A stretch of 64,000 nt of DNA from JAABRB01 sp963735025 (GCA_963735025.1 CAVTJG010000009.1:310001-374000); one strand, 5' to 3'; numbered from the stretch's first letter, positions 44,457 through 53,532 are shown. Numbers and translations: made by a program. Notes: a model not told the origin generated them from the sequence alone.

Positions 44457-45293
44457 TTACCGCTCGACTGGAAAGCCGACGATGCTTCCCCACTCGGTCC
44501 ACGATCCGTCGTAAATACGGACGTTCTTGATGCCGAGAATCCGCGTGAGCGCGACCCACGTGAGCGTGGCGCGATGGCTCAGGCGGCAGTACACGACGAC
44601 TTCATCCGGACTTTCCTTCGTGACGCCCACGCGCCGGAGAATGCGCGCGAGTTCCGCGGGGCTCTTGTAGCTGTCGTCGTCGTTGAGCAGATTCTTGAAG
44701 TAGAGATGCACTGCGCCCGGTATGCGACCGGCGCGCTCGGCGCCATGATCGAACTTGCCAAGCTCCATCACCCGCTCGCCTGCGTATTCCTCAGGTGATC
44801 GGACGTCGAGAAGCAGTCGTCCGGGCTTGCCGAGCCCGGCGCGCACCGCGTCGCGACCCAGCCGCATGCTCGCATCGCCGATGGGAGGTGGATAGTCCTG
44901 CGGCGGGAAGCGCGGAATGTCTTTGGTCAGCGGCCGGCCCTCTCGCGCCCACTTGGTGCGCGAGCCGTCGAGCAAACGGAGATCCTTGTGTCCGGCCATG
45001 GTGAACGCCCAATAGGCGTAGGTCCCGTACTGCACGGGATCGCCATAGAGCACCAGCGTGTGCTCGGGCCCGATCCCGGCGGCGCCGAAACGTGCGGCGA
45101 GCTTCTCCGGCGACACGAACTCGCGGTCGGTGTCGTGCCAGCAGATGTCCTTCCAGTAGAACCAGATCGCGCCGGGAATGTGGCCCTCGCGGTAGGTGTC
45201 ACGCTCGGGAAGCTGCGAGATCTCCGCGATGCGCACCTTCGGATCGTCGAGGTGCGCGGCCAGCCATTCGGTCGTGACGAGAGGTGTGTCCAT
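44457..45293 (-). CDS. Two-domain sulfurtransferase (rhodanese/3-mercaptopyruvate type)
   Basis: A cytoplasmic 278-residue protein with two rhodanese domains. The inactive N-terminal one (residues about 5-125) includes YREGHIPGAIWFYWKDICWH and LVLYGDPVQYGTYAYWAF. The catalytic C-terminal one (about 150-275) includes LLDVRSPEEYAGERV, RAGRIPGAVHLYF and the active-site loop YCRLSHRA, with Cys236 as persulfide carrier. The loop sequence CRLSHR differs from CRKGVT (thiosulfate) and CGSGVT (mercaptopyruvate), so the donor cannot be assigned. The start MDTPLVTTEWL was chosen at the homology start. Confidence 0.85.
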   Translation of the reverse strand: MDTPLVTTEWLAAHLDDPKVRIAEISQLPERDTYREGHIPGAIWFYWKDICWHDTDREFVSPEKLAARFGAAGIGPEHTLVLYGDPVQYGTYAYWAFTMAGHKDLRLLDGSRTKWAREGRPLTKDIPRFPPQDYPPPIGDASMRLGRDAVRAGLGKPGRLLLDVRSPEEYAGERVMELGKFDHGAERAGRIPGAVHLYFKNLLNDDDSYKSPAELARILRRVGVTKESPDEVVVYCRLSHRATLTWVALTRILGIKNVRIYDGSWTEWGSIVGFPVER

Positions 45294-45318
45294 GGGTCGT
45301 CTAGAAAAATTTGAGCGA

Positions 45319-45400
45319 GTCATCCCCGCGCAAGCGGGGACCCAGCAGGTCCTTGAACCGGCTCAGTCTGGATTCCCGCGGACCCTGCCCCCGAGCGGGA
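45319..45400. repeat. REP-like extragenic repeat with two hairpins
   Basis: The first hairpin is CCCCGC-GCAA-GCGGGG (45324-45339), a perfect 6-bp stem with a GCAA tetraloop. The second pairs TCCCGC with GCGGGA about 21 bases later (about 45373-45399). This is the extragenic palindrome class typical of betaproteobacteria (compare 29851-29880). It lies between the convergent-free 5' end of the rhodanese gene and the 3' end of the Gfo/Idh gene. Confidence 0.65.
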
Positions 45401-45440
45401 TAATCGGGGGGCGGCAATGACGGGATCATGCGGTCTTTTC

Positions 45441-46454
45441 CTAGTCATCCTTACCCGCGAGGATTTCTTCAACCGTCACGTGGCGTCCCTCGCGGGCCGA
45501 TTTCACGCCGGCGCGGATCACTGCAAGCGAACGCAGGGCCTTTTCGCCGTCGACCTCCGGCTTGCCCCTGCCACGCACCGCGTCGGCGAACTCCTCGAGC
45601 TCCTCGACCAGCGTGTCGTTCTTCTGTGTCGGGACCGGCACTGCCTCGGTGGTGCGCCGCTTGAGGACCTTGAGGCCTTCGTGAAGACTGTAGTAGGCGG
45701 TCATCTCGCGGCCATAAATGTTCATGAGGTAGTACTCCGACGCCGAAGCATACCCCGCGTTGAGCGTCGAGACGGCACCACTCTCGTGCTGCATGAGGAG
45801 CCCGGCAACGTCGGGATTCTCGCCCGGGAGGGCGAGCTGGGCAGTCATGCCCGAGACCGACTTCACCGGCCCGAGCAGCATCTCGAGCACGTCCGTATAG
45901 TGCACGCCGATCTGCAGCATCACGCCGCCCGGCATGCCCGCCGCGGTATAGCGCCAGGAATTCGTGTCGAATTTCCCTTCGCGGTCACGACTGATGTTCG
46001 CCTCGGCCTGCACGACATTGCCGAAGTCGCCTGCGGCAATCTTGTCGCGAATCCAGCGGAAGTGGTTCTCGCGGCGCCGCTGATAGCCGACCGCCAGCAA
46101 GACGCCCGCATCCTTGCATGTCTTGATGATGGCACGTCCATCGCTGATGGTCGTCGCGATCGGCTTGTCGAGGAAGGTGTGCTTGCCGGCTTGTGCGGCG
46201 GCGCGCACCGTTTCCAGGTGTGTCTGGTTGGGCGTCGTGTTGATGATCGCGTCCACGTCGTCGGCCGCCAGGATCTCCTCGTATTTCGATGCGGCCCGGC
46301 AGCCGTATTTTTCTGCGAAGGCGCGACGCTTGTCTTCCGAGCGCGTGAAGCAGGTGACGATCTTGACCTTCTTCGAGCGCTTGGCGGCGTCCGCCAGCAC
46401 GTCGGACCACCAGCCGAGGCCGATCGAGGCGACGCGTACCGGTTCTGTGCTCAT
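45441..46454 (-). CDS. Gfo/Idh/MocA-family oxidoreductase
   Basis: A 337-residue NAD(P)-dependent dehydrogenase. The Rossmann nucleotide site is VASIGLGWWSDVLADAA (residues about 8-24). The EKP-type motif is FLDKPIATT, with the usual lysine. The C-terminal substrate domain includes GGVMLQIGVHYTDVLEMLLG, with a catalytic-type histidine, and EEFADAVRGRGKPEVDGEKA. Members oxidise sugars, inositols or similar polyols. It is 41 bp downstream of tctA on the same strand and may form a carboxylate- or sugar-acid uptake and catabolism operon with tctCBA. Confidence 0.87.
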   Translation of the reverse strand: MSTEPVRVASIGLGWWSDVLADAAKRSKKVKIVTCFTRSEDKRRAFAEKYGCRAASKYEEILAADDVDAIINTTPNQTHLETVRAAAQAGKHTFLDKPIATTISDGRAIIKTCKDAGVLLAVGYQRRRENHFRWIRDKIAAGDFGNVVQAEANISRDREGKFDTNSWRYTAAGMPGGVMLQIGVHYTDVLEMLLGPVKSVSGMTAQLALPGENPDVAGLLMQHESGAVSTLNAGYASASEYYLMNIYGREMTAYYSLHEGLKVLKRRTTEAVPVPTQKNDTLVEELEEFADAVRGRGKPEVDGEKALRSLAVIRAGVKSAREGRHVTVEEILAGKDD

Positions 46455-46494
46455 TGGTTACTCCTTGAATTTGTTGTACCCGCCGCCTTGATCG

Positions 46495-48000
46495 TCAAGG
46501 GGAAGGCGCGGACCGCGGGCGGCCGCCCCGCCGCTCCGAGGCGAAGGACCAGACGATCGAGATGATGGAAAGGGACAGGAAGAGGACACTGAAAGGCGAC
46601 TGGAAGAACACCATCGGATCGCCGCTCGACCCGGTCAGCGCCACGCGCAAGTGCTCTTCGAGCTGGCGTCCCAGCACCAGTGCCAGCAGCAACGGCACCA
46701 CCGGCATGTCCAGGTGACGCATTGCAAGCCCGAGAAGCCCGAATCCGAGCATCACCCAGACATCGAAGAACGAATTGCGCAGCGCGTAGCTCCCGATCAC
46801 GCACAGGAGCGCGATGGTCGGCATGAGCAGCGCCTTGGGTATGGCAAGCAGCTTGACCAGCAGGCGCACGCCTGCGAGCGCGATCGCCAGGTTGAAGAAA
46901 TTGGCCCACATGAAGGAGAAGATGACGGTATAGGCAAAATCGCCTCGCTCCATGAAGAGCAGAGGGCCGGGCGCGAGCCCGTGCACGAGCAGCGCCCCGA
47001 TCAGGATGGCCGTGACCGGGTCGCCGGGGATGCCGAGCGTCATCATCGGGATCAGCGCGCCGCCGGTCACCGCGTTGTTCGCGGACTCCGGTGCCGCGAT
47101 GCCCTCTACACACCCTTTCCCGAATTGGTCCTTGTTGCGGCTGAACCGCTTCGCGTAGTCGTAGCTGATGAACGCGGCGATGGGGCCGCCGGCCCCGGGA
47201 AGAATGCCAAGGAAGGCGCCGGTCACCGAGCCGATCACTGTCGGTAGGCGCATGGCCTTCAGATCGGCAAGTCTCGGCAGCACCGACCCGACGCGCGTGC
47301 TGGCCCGCGTGTCGGCCTGTCCACGCGCAATCGCGATCATGTTGTCGACGAGCTGGGGCAGGGCGAAGAGGCCGATCAGCGCGGTGAGGAAATGGACGCC
47401 CGCAAGCATGTCGGCGTTGCCGAATGTGAAGCGCGCGGTACCCATCACCGGGTCCTGTCCGATGGTCACGATCACGAGGCCGATCACCGCCGACAGCAGT
47501 CCTTTCACGGGCGAGCGCGCTGCGAAAGTGCAGATCACTGTGAGGCCGAAAAACACCACGCTGAACAGGTCGGGCGCGCGAAAGCGCAGCGCCACATCGG
47601 CCAGCGCGGGAGCAATGAAGTACAGGCACAGAAAACTGAAGAAGCCGCCAACGAAGCTCGCGGTGATCGCGATGGAGAGTGCCCGGCCACCGTCGCCGCG
47701 CTGCGCCATCGGATACCCATCCAGCGCCGTGGCCGAAGCCGACGGCGTTCCAGGAATATTGAGCAAGGTCGCGGAGAAACTTCCGCCGGTCATGCCGCCC
47801 ACGTAGATGCCGAGCAGCAGGGCGATGGAGAGCGTCGGGTCGAGCACGAACGTCAACGGCAGCACCACGATGATGCCGGTGCTGATAGTCATGCCCGGAA
47901 TCATGCCGACGAAGAGCCCGAGCACCACGCCGAGCGCCGTGGCGGCAAGGCTGCCGGGCAGCGATGCACTCGCGAATCCCGCGACGACGTCCGGAGTCAT
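46495..48000 (-). CDS. tctA: Tripartite tricarboxylate transporter large permease TctA
   Basis: A 501-residue inner-membrane protein with about 11 helices. Signatures are GLFVGMIPGMTISTGIIVVL, GGSFSATLLNIPGTPSASAT (the TctA NIPG motif), GAFLGILPGAGGPIAAFISY and ESANNAVTGGALIPMMTLGI. It uses an ion gradient to import di- or tricarboxylates delivered by the binding protein. The start MTPDVVAGFASASLP overlaps the tctB stop by 4 bp, so translation is coupled. A longer open frame upstream of 48000 is tctB antiphase sequence and was not used. Confidence 0.92.
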   Translation of the reverse strand: MTPDVVAGFASASLPGSLAATALGVVLGLFVGMIPGMTISTGIIVVLPLTFVLDPTLSIALLLGIYVGGMTGGSFSATLLNIPGTPSASATALDGYPMAQRGDGGRALSIAITASFVGGFFSFLCLYFIAPALADVALRFRAPDLFSVVFFGLTVICTFAARSPVKGLLSAVIGLVIVTIGQDPVMGTARFTFGNADMLAGVHFLTALIGLFALPQLVDNMIAIARGQADTRASTRVGSVLPRLADLKAMRLPTVIGSVTGAFLGILPGAGGPIAAFISYDYAKRFSRNKDQFGKGCVEGIAAPESANNAVTGGALIPMMTLGIPGDPVTAILIGALLVHGLAPGPLLFMERGDFAYTVIFSFMWANFFNLAIALAGVRLLVKLLAIPKALLMPTIALLCVIGSYALRNSFFDVWVMLGFGLLGLAMRHLDMPVVPLLLALVLGRQLEEHLRVALTGSSGDPMVFFQSPFSVLFLSLSIISIVWSFASERRGGRPRSAPSP

Positions 48001-48452
48001 CCGAACAGCGGTGCGAGGACGCCGGTGGGCAGGGGGATCTGCAGGCCATGGCGGAACACGAGAACCAATATGACCGGAAGCGCGATCGACACGACGCCGA
48101 TCCGACCCCGACGACGCTCGCCGTAGAGCCACATGAGCGCCGCGAAGAACGGCACGCTTGCGATCACGAAACCGGTGAACGGGAGCGCCGCGACATACAC
48201 CAGAAACAGCGTGAGGAACACCGTGGGTGGCCTGAGTCCGCCAGCCGTATCAGGGATGCGGCGCGGCCCGTGAAGCCCCTGCACCAGAAGCGCGGCCGAC
48301 AGAACCAGCAAGCTCGCAGTGATGATCCACGGGAAGAACGACGGGCCGGGCGTATCGGGCAGCGACCGCTTGGGCAGGCCGGCAGTCAGGTAGCCGTAGA
48401 TGACACCCAGAGCGATCAATGCGAGAGCAGCAACGACGTTCCGGTTACGCAT
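47997..48452 (-). CDS. tctB: Tripartite tricarboxylate transporter small permease TctB
   Basis: A 151-residue membrane protein with four helices: VVAALALIALGVIYGYL, PGPSFFPWIITASLLVLSAA, VFLTLFLVYVAALPFTGFVI and VVSIALPVILVLVFRHGLQI. The ending LPTGVLAP fits the TctB pattern. It sits between tctC and tctA in the standard order. Its ATG is 86 bp downstream of the tctC stop. Confidence 0.88.
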   Translation of the reverse strand: MRNRNVVAALALIALGVIYGYLTAGLPKRSLPDTPGPSFFPWIITASLLVLSAALLVQGLHGPRRIPDTAGGLRPPTVFLTLFLVYVAALPFTGFVIASVPFFAALMWLYGERRRGRIGVVSIALPVILVLVFRHGLQIPLPTGVLAPLFG

Positions 48453-48537
48453 TTCTCAGGGTCGGCAAAGGGGCATCGGCGATCCCGGCGCGGGATGCGC
48501 CGGGATCGATCAACCTGCGCCACGGCAAACCGCCGCC

Positions 48538-49509
48538 CTACTTCTTCTTGCTCTGGTACAGGCCGGCGGTCTTCATGATGTCCTTCACCTTCGCGTCCTC
48601 GGCCTGGAGGACTTTTTCGAAATCGTCGACGCCTAGCGTCTCGACGGTGAAGCCGTTCTTCGCGGCGAAGTCCATGAACGCCTTCGAATGCGCTGCCTTG
48701 GTCATTGCATCGGCGAGCGTTGCCTTCGTCGCCTTGGGCGTGCCCTTGGGCACCGACAATCCGCGAAAGAGCAGCAGATCGACGTTGTAGCCGAGCTCCT
48801 TCATGGTGGGCACATCCGGTATCAGGGGATTGCGCTGCGGGCTGGGAATCGCCAACAGGCGAATCTTCCCGGCCTTCGCGAGCTTGAGAGCCCCGGTGAG
48901 CGGCGCAACCATCGCATCCGACTCGCCGCTCAGCACCGTCGCATTGCGGCGCTTGACGCCCGCCGGCAGGTGTATCACGTCGCAACCGAGCGCGTTGGCG
49001 ATGGCGATCGCGCCGAGGTGGGTCGCGCTGCCCGTGGTCGAGTTGGCGATCTTGTACTTGCCTGGGTGCTTCTTGCAGTCTGCCTGAAAGTCCTTGACGG
49101 TCTTCCATGGCGCATCCGCCCGCACCGCGAAGGGCATCGGCTGGTATTCCACTTGCCCGATGTGGTCGAGCGCGCTGTGCTCGAAATCGACGTTGCCGAT
49201 ATTGGTAACCGTCAGGATCGAGGTGGAGTTCCACGCGATGGTCCGGCCGTCGGGCTTGGCGTTCTTGACGTAGGTATACGTGACCGCGCCACCTGCGCCG
49301 GGCTTGTTCACCGGCACCACGGGCACCCCGAGCACCTTGCTCATCTCCTCGGCGAGCAGACGCCCCTCGATGTCGGCGCCGCCCCCGGCGCCGAATGGAA
49401 TGACGAATTCGATCGGGCCTTCGATGGATTGGGCTGCGACCGGCAACGCCAGGATGGCGGCCGCAGCCGCCGCGACAATGTCCAGAACGAATCGAGTCGA
49501 AAGTTTCAT
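48538..49509 (-). CDS. tctC: Tripartite tricarboxylate transporter binding protein (TctC/Bug family)
   Basis: A 323-residue periplasmic receptor. The signal peptide (DIVAAAAAAILALPVAAQS) is followed by the Bug signature FVIPFGAGGGADIEGRLLAE and VVPVNKPGAGGAVTYTYVKN. Ligand-loop motifs include SILTVTNIGNVDFEHSALD and PLTGALKLAKAGKIRLLAIP. Bug proteins bind carboxylates such as citrate, glutamate, nicotinate or aromatic acids and are hugely expanded in Burkholderiales. ATG 49509 follows a GGAG site. It is the first gene of tctCBA-Gfo/Idh. Confidence 0.9.
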   Translation of the reverse strand: MKLSTRFVLDIVAAAAAAILALPVAAQSIEGPIEFVIPFGAGGGADIEGRLLAEEMSKVLGVPVVPVNKPGAGGAVTYTYVKNAKPDGRTIAWNSTSILTVTNIGNVDFEHSALDHIGQVEYQPMPFAVRADAPWKTVKDFQADCKKHPGKYKIANSTTGSATHLGAIAIANALGCDVIHLPAGVKRRNATVLSGESDAMVAPLTGALKLAKAGKIRLLAIPSPQRNPLIPDVPTMKELGYNVDLLLFRGLSVPKGTPKATKATLADAMTKAAHSKAFMDFAAKNGFTVETLGVDDFEKVLQAEDAKVKDIMKTAGLYQSKKK

Positions 49510-49754
49510 GCGCTCCTCCGTTTGATTTCCGGTCCGATACCTCGCGAGTGCGGGGCTTCTACCGCAGCACTGCACGCCCTCCCGTCGGGCTGATTGCCTC
49601 TTTCCGGGACACTACTGGGGCGGATGCCGTATGCCCTTCTTCGCAGTTTTCGCAGCGATTGTCCAGCTTGCAGCCATTTCCGTTCCGAATGGTGATATGC
49701 AGATCCGGCACAGGAGCCGGCGGTACACGCCCCTGCTGCGTTGCTTCGCCACCC

Positions 49755-50138
49755 TCAATTTAGATCGAGTGCGTGCTCCTTGAGTGCCTCGAGTTTCACG
49801 TACTCGAGTGCCCTGGCATTCGTCGCCTCCAGAACCACCTGTGGTGCGCACCCGGCCTGCCAGGCCTCGATCCAGCGCAGCACGTGCAGGCACCAGCGGT
49901 CGCCCGGCTTCAGCCCATGAAATCGCATTTCCGGATTGGGGGTGACCAGGTCGTTGCCGCGCGCGACGCTGAACTCGAGAAACGCCTCGGTCACCCGCAC
50001 GCAAACGAGGTGTGCGACGCCCTCGACATCGTGGGTTGCGCAGCACCCGTCGCGGAAGAAACCCGTGAGCGGAGCGTAACTGCATGCCCGCAAAGTGCCG
50101 CCGAGGACATTCTTTTCCGATTCCGGGAGTGCGCTCAT
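49755..50138 (-). CDS. DUF2237 family protein
   Basis: A 127-residue protein with the full DUF2237 pattern: KNVLGGTLRACSYAPLTGFF, RDGCCATHDVEGVAHLVCVR, EFSVARGNDLVTPNPEMRFH, GLKPGDRWCLHVLRWIEAWQ and APQVVLEATNARALEYVKL. The several conserved cysteines (CC and WC motifs) suggest metal or cofactor binding, but no function is established. The start at MSALPESEKNVLG is used because homology begins there. It diverges from the copper-regulated merR gene; a 245-bp stretch downstream (49510-49754) holds nothing I can identify. Confidence 0.88.
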   Translation of the reverse strand: MSALPESEKNVLGGTLRACSYAPLTGFFRDGCCATHDVEGVAHLVCVRVTEAFLEFSVARGNDLVTPNPEMRFHGLKPGDRWCLHVLRWIEAWQAGCAPQVVLEATNARALEYVKLEALKEHALDLN

Positions 50139-50257
50139 GGCCAATGGCTTGAAATCGTTGCGGAAGGAGTGCGTGAGGGTCAAATCGCGGCGCGCGACGG
50201 ACGCCCCCAGGCTGCGGCGGGATTATCGCCCAGGCGCGTGGAGTTCCGCCGCGGCGC

Positions 50258-50289
50258 TTGACTTTAAACCTTACTATAAGGTTTAAACT
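50258..50289 (+). promoter_or_regulatory. MerR-type promoter/operator of merR-copA-copZ
   Basis: A -35 box TTGACT (50258-50263) and a -10 box TAAACT (50284-50289) are separated by 20 bp, longer than normal and typical for MerR-activated promoters. A 25-bp palindrome (50263-50287) fills the spacer: left arm TTTAAACCTTA, centre CTA, right arm TAAGGTTTAAA, perfect over 11 bp. The regulator would bind here and untwist the DNA when charged with metal. The only gene pointing right from it is merR, so it controls its own operon. Confidence 0.85.
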
Positions 50290-50322
50290 AGCACCATGGA
50301 TCGACCAGACGGGACCGAAACC

Positions 50323-50730
50323 ATGCAGACCATGACGATCGGCAAGCTTGCGCGTGACATCGGTATCGGAGCGGGAACGCTACGCTACTACGAGCGGCTC
50401 GGCCTGCTCGCGCCGTCGGAGCGCACGGCCTCCGGCTACCGGAAGTACGGCGAGGCGGCCGCGCGGAGATTGCGCTTCATCCGGCGCGCCCAGGCGCTCG
50501 GGTTCACGCTCGAGGAAGTGGCAGAGTTGCTCAAATTGAGCGACAACCCGCGCGCAAGCGCACGGCAGGTGAAGAAAGCGACGCAGGCGAAGATTGCCGA
50601 CATCGAGCAGCGCATCGACGCGCTCGCGCGCATGAAACAGGGCCTCGCGACCCTGGAGGCGCAGTGCAGCGGGCATGGGCACACGGGCGAGTGCCCGATC
50701 CTCGCGGCGCTCAACCAGGAAGACAAATGA
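50323..50730 (+). CDS. MerR-family copper-type (CueR-like) regulator
   Basis: A 135-residue dimeric metal sensor. The N-terminal winged helix is TIGKLARDIGIGAGTLRYYE followed by RLGLLAPSERTASGYRKY. The dimer helix is LGFTLEEVAELLKLSDNPRA to IDALARMKQGLATLEAQC. The C-terminal metal loop is CSGHGHTGECPIL (Cys115 and Cys124). The Cys pair followed by PIL matches CueR and relatives that sense Cu(I)/Ag(I), although the loop is one residue longer than in CueR. ATG 50323 or 50332 may be the start; an earlier ATG at 50296 lies too close to the promoter. Co-transcribed with copA. Confidence 0.88.
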   Translation: MQTMTIGKLARDIGIGAGTLRYYERLGLLAPSERTASGYRKYGEAAARRLRFIRRAQALGFTLEEVAELLKLSDNPRASARQVKKATQAKIADIEQRIDALARMKQGLATLEAQCSGHGHTGECPILAALNQEDK

Positions 50731-50762
50731 GGCACGCCCTGCGTGCCCGTCAGGAGTAGAAA

Positions 50763-53288
50763 GTGCAGACATTGGAAATCGGAATTCAAGGAATGACCTG
50801 TGCGAATTGCAGCGCGCGGGTGGAGCGTGCGCTGCAGAAGGTGCCGGGTGTGGCAGAGGCGTCCGTCAACCTCGCGACGGAGCGGGCAAGCGTGCGCCTC
50901 GACGAAACAGTCGCGACGGCCGCAACCGTCGGCGCGGCAGTCAAGGACGCCGGCTACACGCCGATCGCCACCGAGCTCGAGATCGGCGTCGGCGGAATGA
51001 CGTGCGCGAACTGTTCGAACCGGGTCGAGCGTGCAGTCAAGAAATTGCCTGGCGTGATCGAAGCGAGCGTGAATCTCGCGACCGAGCGTGCGACCGTGCG
51101 CTACTTTCCGGCCGCGCTGGCGCCCGAAGAGATCGCGCGCGCGATCGAGGGCGCGGGCTACACGCCGCGACCGCTGGAAGCCGCGGAGAGCGCGGATGCC
51201 GAAGCCCAAGCCAGAGAGGCCGATCTCCGCGCACGATTCCGCGACACCGTGGTCGCAGCGGTGTTGTCGTTGCCGATCCTCATTCTCGCGATGGGCCCGA
51301 TGTTGTTGCCGGGCCTCACGGACGTACTCGCGCGCAGCGCCCCGACGCCGCACTTCTGGAACTGGGTGCAACTTGCGCTCGGCACCGCGGTCGTGTTCGG
51401 CCCGGGACGGCGGTTCTTCAGCACGGGGTGGGCCGCGTTCCGCCACCTCTCACCCGACATGAACAGCCTGGTGATGACCGGGGTCGGTGCGGCCTATCTC
51501 TATAGCGCGATCGTGGTGATCGCGCCATGGCTGCTGCCGACGGAAGCGCGCCACGTCTACTTCGAGTCCGCGGCGGTAGTGGTCACGCTGATCCTGATGG
51601 GCAAGTATCTCGAAGCACTCTCGAAAGGCCGCACCGGGGCAGCGATCAAGAAGCTTATCGGTCTGCAGGCGAAGACCGCGCGGATCGTGCGCGACGGCGA
51701 GGAGCGCGACGTGCCAATCGCGAGCGTTGCGCGCGGCGAGATCGTCATCGTGCGCCCCGGCGAGCGCGTGCCGGTGGACGGCGAGGTGCGCGCGGGCGAG
51801 AGCTACGTCGACGAATCGATGCTCACCGGCGAGCCGATGCCGGTGGCCAAGCGCGCCGGGGACCGGGTCGTTGGCGGAACGGTGAACCAGCACGGCGTGC
51901 TGCGCGTCGAGGCGCGCCAGGTCGGCAAGCAGACGATGCTCGCGCAGATCATCCGCATGGTCGAGCAGGCGCAGGGCTCCAAGCTGCCGATCCAGCGCCT
52001 CGCGGATCAGGTGGTGCGCGTATTCACGCCGGTCGTGCTCGCGATCGCCGCGATCACGTTCACGGTGTGGCTCGCATTCGGTCCATCGCCGGCAATCACG
52101 CTCGCGCTCGTGAGTACCGTGGCGGTGCTGGTCGTCGCCTGTCCGTGCGCGATGGGACTCGCGACGCCCGCGGCGATCATGGTCGGCAGCGGCCGCGCCG
52201 CTGAGCTCGGCGTACTGTTCCGCAAGGGCGAAGCCCTCGAGGCACTCAGCCACGTCGACACCGTGGTGTTCGACAAGACCGGCACGCTCACGGTCGGGCG
52301 GCCGCAGCTCACTGATCTCGAGCCCGCATCGGGACGTGACGCGAACACGATACTGCGCTTCGCCGCGGGTGTCGATTCGGGCAGTGAGCATCCGCTCGCG
52401 GCCGCGATTCTCGCCGCCGCCCGCGCGCGCGGCATCGAGACGCCGAATGCCGTGGGATTCGAGACCATACCCGGCTACGGCGTGCAGGCGACCGTGGACG
52501 GCCACGCGGTGCTGCTCGGCGCCGAGCGACTATTGGTGCGCGAAAACGTCGCGACGGATGCGCTAGCAGAGCGCGCTGCCTCGCTTGCAGAGCGCGGGCG
52601 CACGCCGATCTACCTCGCGGTGGACGGCGCGGCCTGGGGCGTGCTCGGCGTCGCCGATCCGCTCAAACCTGAGTCGGCGGCGGTGGTCGCGGCGCTGAAG
52701 GCGAAAGGCTTGCGCGTCGGCATGATCACCGGTGACAACGCACGCACCGCGCAGACGATCGCGCGGCAAGCAGGCGTGGACGACGTCGAGGCCGAGGTGC
52801 TCCCCTCCGGCAAGGCCGAAGCGGTGCAGCGGTTGCAGACGCAGGGCCGCAAGGTCGCGTTCGTGGGCGACGGCATCAACGACGCGCCGGCACTCGCGCA
52901 GGCCGAGGTGGGCGTCGCCGTCGCCACCGGCACCGACATCGCAATCGAGGCCGCCGATGTGACCCTCACGCGCGGCGATCTCGGTGGCTTGTTGAACGCG
53001 TTCGAGGTCGCGCGGCGCACGATGCGCACGATCCGCGCAAATCTCTTCTGGGCATTCTTCTACAACATCCTGCTCATTCCCCTCGCGGCGGGTGTGTTCT
53101 ATCCCGCATGGGGCATCACGCTAAATCCGATGATCGCCGGACTGGCGATGGGCCTCTCGAGCGTGTTCGTGGTCACCAACAGCTTGCGACTGCGCCGCGT
53201 TCGCGCGCAAGGTGGGCCTCCTGCGCCCGGTGAGGGCGATCGCAGCCGCGTGGACTTCCCCGCGCCCGCAGTGCCCGCAGCTCGCTGA
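50763..53288 (+). CDS. copA: Copper-exporting P1B-type ATPase CopA
   Basis: An 841-residue P-type ATPase exporting Cu(I) or Ag(I) to the periplasm. Two N-terminal metal-binding HMA domains carry GMTCANCSARV (about 10-20) and GMTCANCSNRV (about 78-88). The transmembrane metal site is CPC (Cys460-Pro-Cys462, in VACPCAMGLATP). The phosphorylation site is DKTGTLT (Asp503). The nucleotide domain has SEHPLAAAIL, and the hinge is FVGDGINDAPALAQ (about 700). The C-terminal helix has NMIAG-type sequence LNPMIAGLAMGLSSVFV. The GTG start 50763 follows AGGAG. The gene is intact and lies 33 bp after merR. Confidence 0.95.
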   Translation: MQTLEIGIQGMTCANCSARVERALQKVPGVAEASVNLATERASVRLDETVATAATVGAAVKDAGYTPIATELEIGVGGMTCANCSNRVERAVKKLPGVIEASVNLATERATVRYFPAALAPEEIARAIEGAGYTPRPLEAAESADAEAQAREADLRARFRDTVVAAVLSLPILILAMGPMLLPGLTDVLARSAPTPHFWNWVQLALGTAVVFGPGRRFFSTGWAAFRHLSPDMNSLVMTGVGAAYLYSAIVVIAPWLLPTEARHVYFESAAVVVTLILMGKYLEALSKGRTGAAIKKLIGLQAKTARIVRDGEERDVPIASVARGEIVIVRPGERVPVDGEVRAGESYVDESMLTGEPMPVAKRAGDRVVGGTVNQHGVLRVEARQVGKQTMLAQIIRMVEQAQGSKLPIQRLADQVVRVFTPVVLAIAAITFTVWLAFGPSPAITLALVSTVAVLVVACPCAMGLATPAAIMVGSGRAAELGVLFRKGEALEALSHVDTVVFDKTGTLTVGRPQLTDLEPASGRDANTILRFAAGVDSGSEHPLAAAILAAARARGIETPNAVGFETIPGYGVQATVDGHAVLLGAERLLVRENVATDALAERAASLAERGRTPIYLAVDGAAWGVLGVADPLKPESAAVVAALKAKGLRVGMITGDNARTAQTIARQAGVDDVEAEVLPSGKAEAVQRLQTQGRKVAFVGDGINDAPALAQAEVGVAVATGTDIAIEAADVTLTRGDLGGLLNAFEVARRTMRTIRANLFWAFFYNILLIPLAAGVFYPAWGITLNPMIAGLAMGLSSVFVVTNSLRLRRVRAQGGPPAPGEGDRSRVDFPAPAVPAAR

Positions 53289-53320
53289 AAATTTTTCTCA
53301 CTCACTCAAGGAGAACGACG

Positions 53321-53527
53321 ATGGAAGCAACGACAATCAAAGTTACCGGAATGACCTGTGGCCACTGCGTGGCATCCGTGACCAAGGCCCTGCAGAAGGT
53401 ACCGGGTGTCGAATCGGCCGACGTGAGCCTGGATAAGGCGCAAGCCATCGTGAAGGGAAGTGCCGATGCGCTGGCGCTGATCGCTGCGGTGAAGGAAGAA
53501 GGCTACGAGGCCACCGTGGCAGCCTGA
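53321..53527 (+). CDS. copZ: CopZ-like copper chaperone
   Basis: A 68-residue HMA-domain protein with the Cu(I) site GMTCGHC (Cys13 and Cys16) and a typical fold: TTIKVTGMTCGHCVASVTKA, LQKVPGVESADVSLDKAQAI, LIAAVKEEGYEATVAA. It would deliver Cu(I) to the CopA HMA domains. AAGGAG lies 8 bp before its ATG. It is 32 bp downstream of copA and completes the operon. Confidence 0.93.
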   Translation: MEATTIKVTGMTCGHCVASVTKALQKVPGVESADVSLDKAQAIVKGSADALALIAAVKEEGYEATVAA

Positions 53528-53532
53528 GCACT

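Noticed and set aside
46451..48049. A 530-codon minus-strand frame overlapping tctA in another phase.
   Set aside because: Arg-rich shadow of tctA, which has all family motifs.
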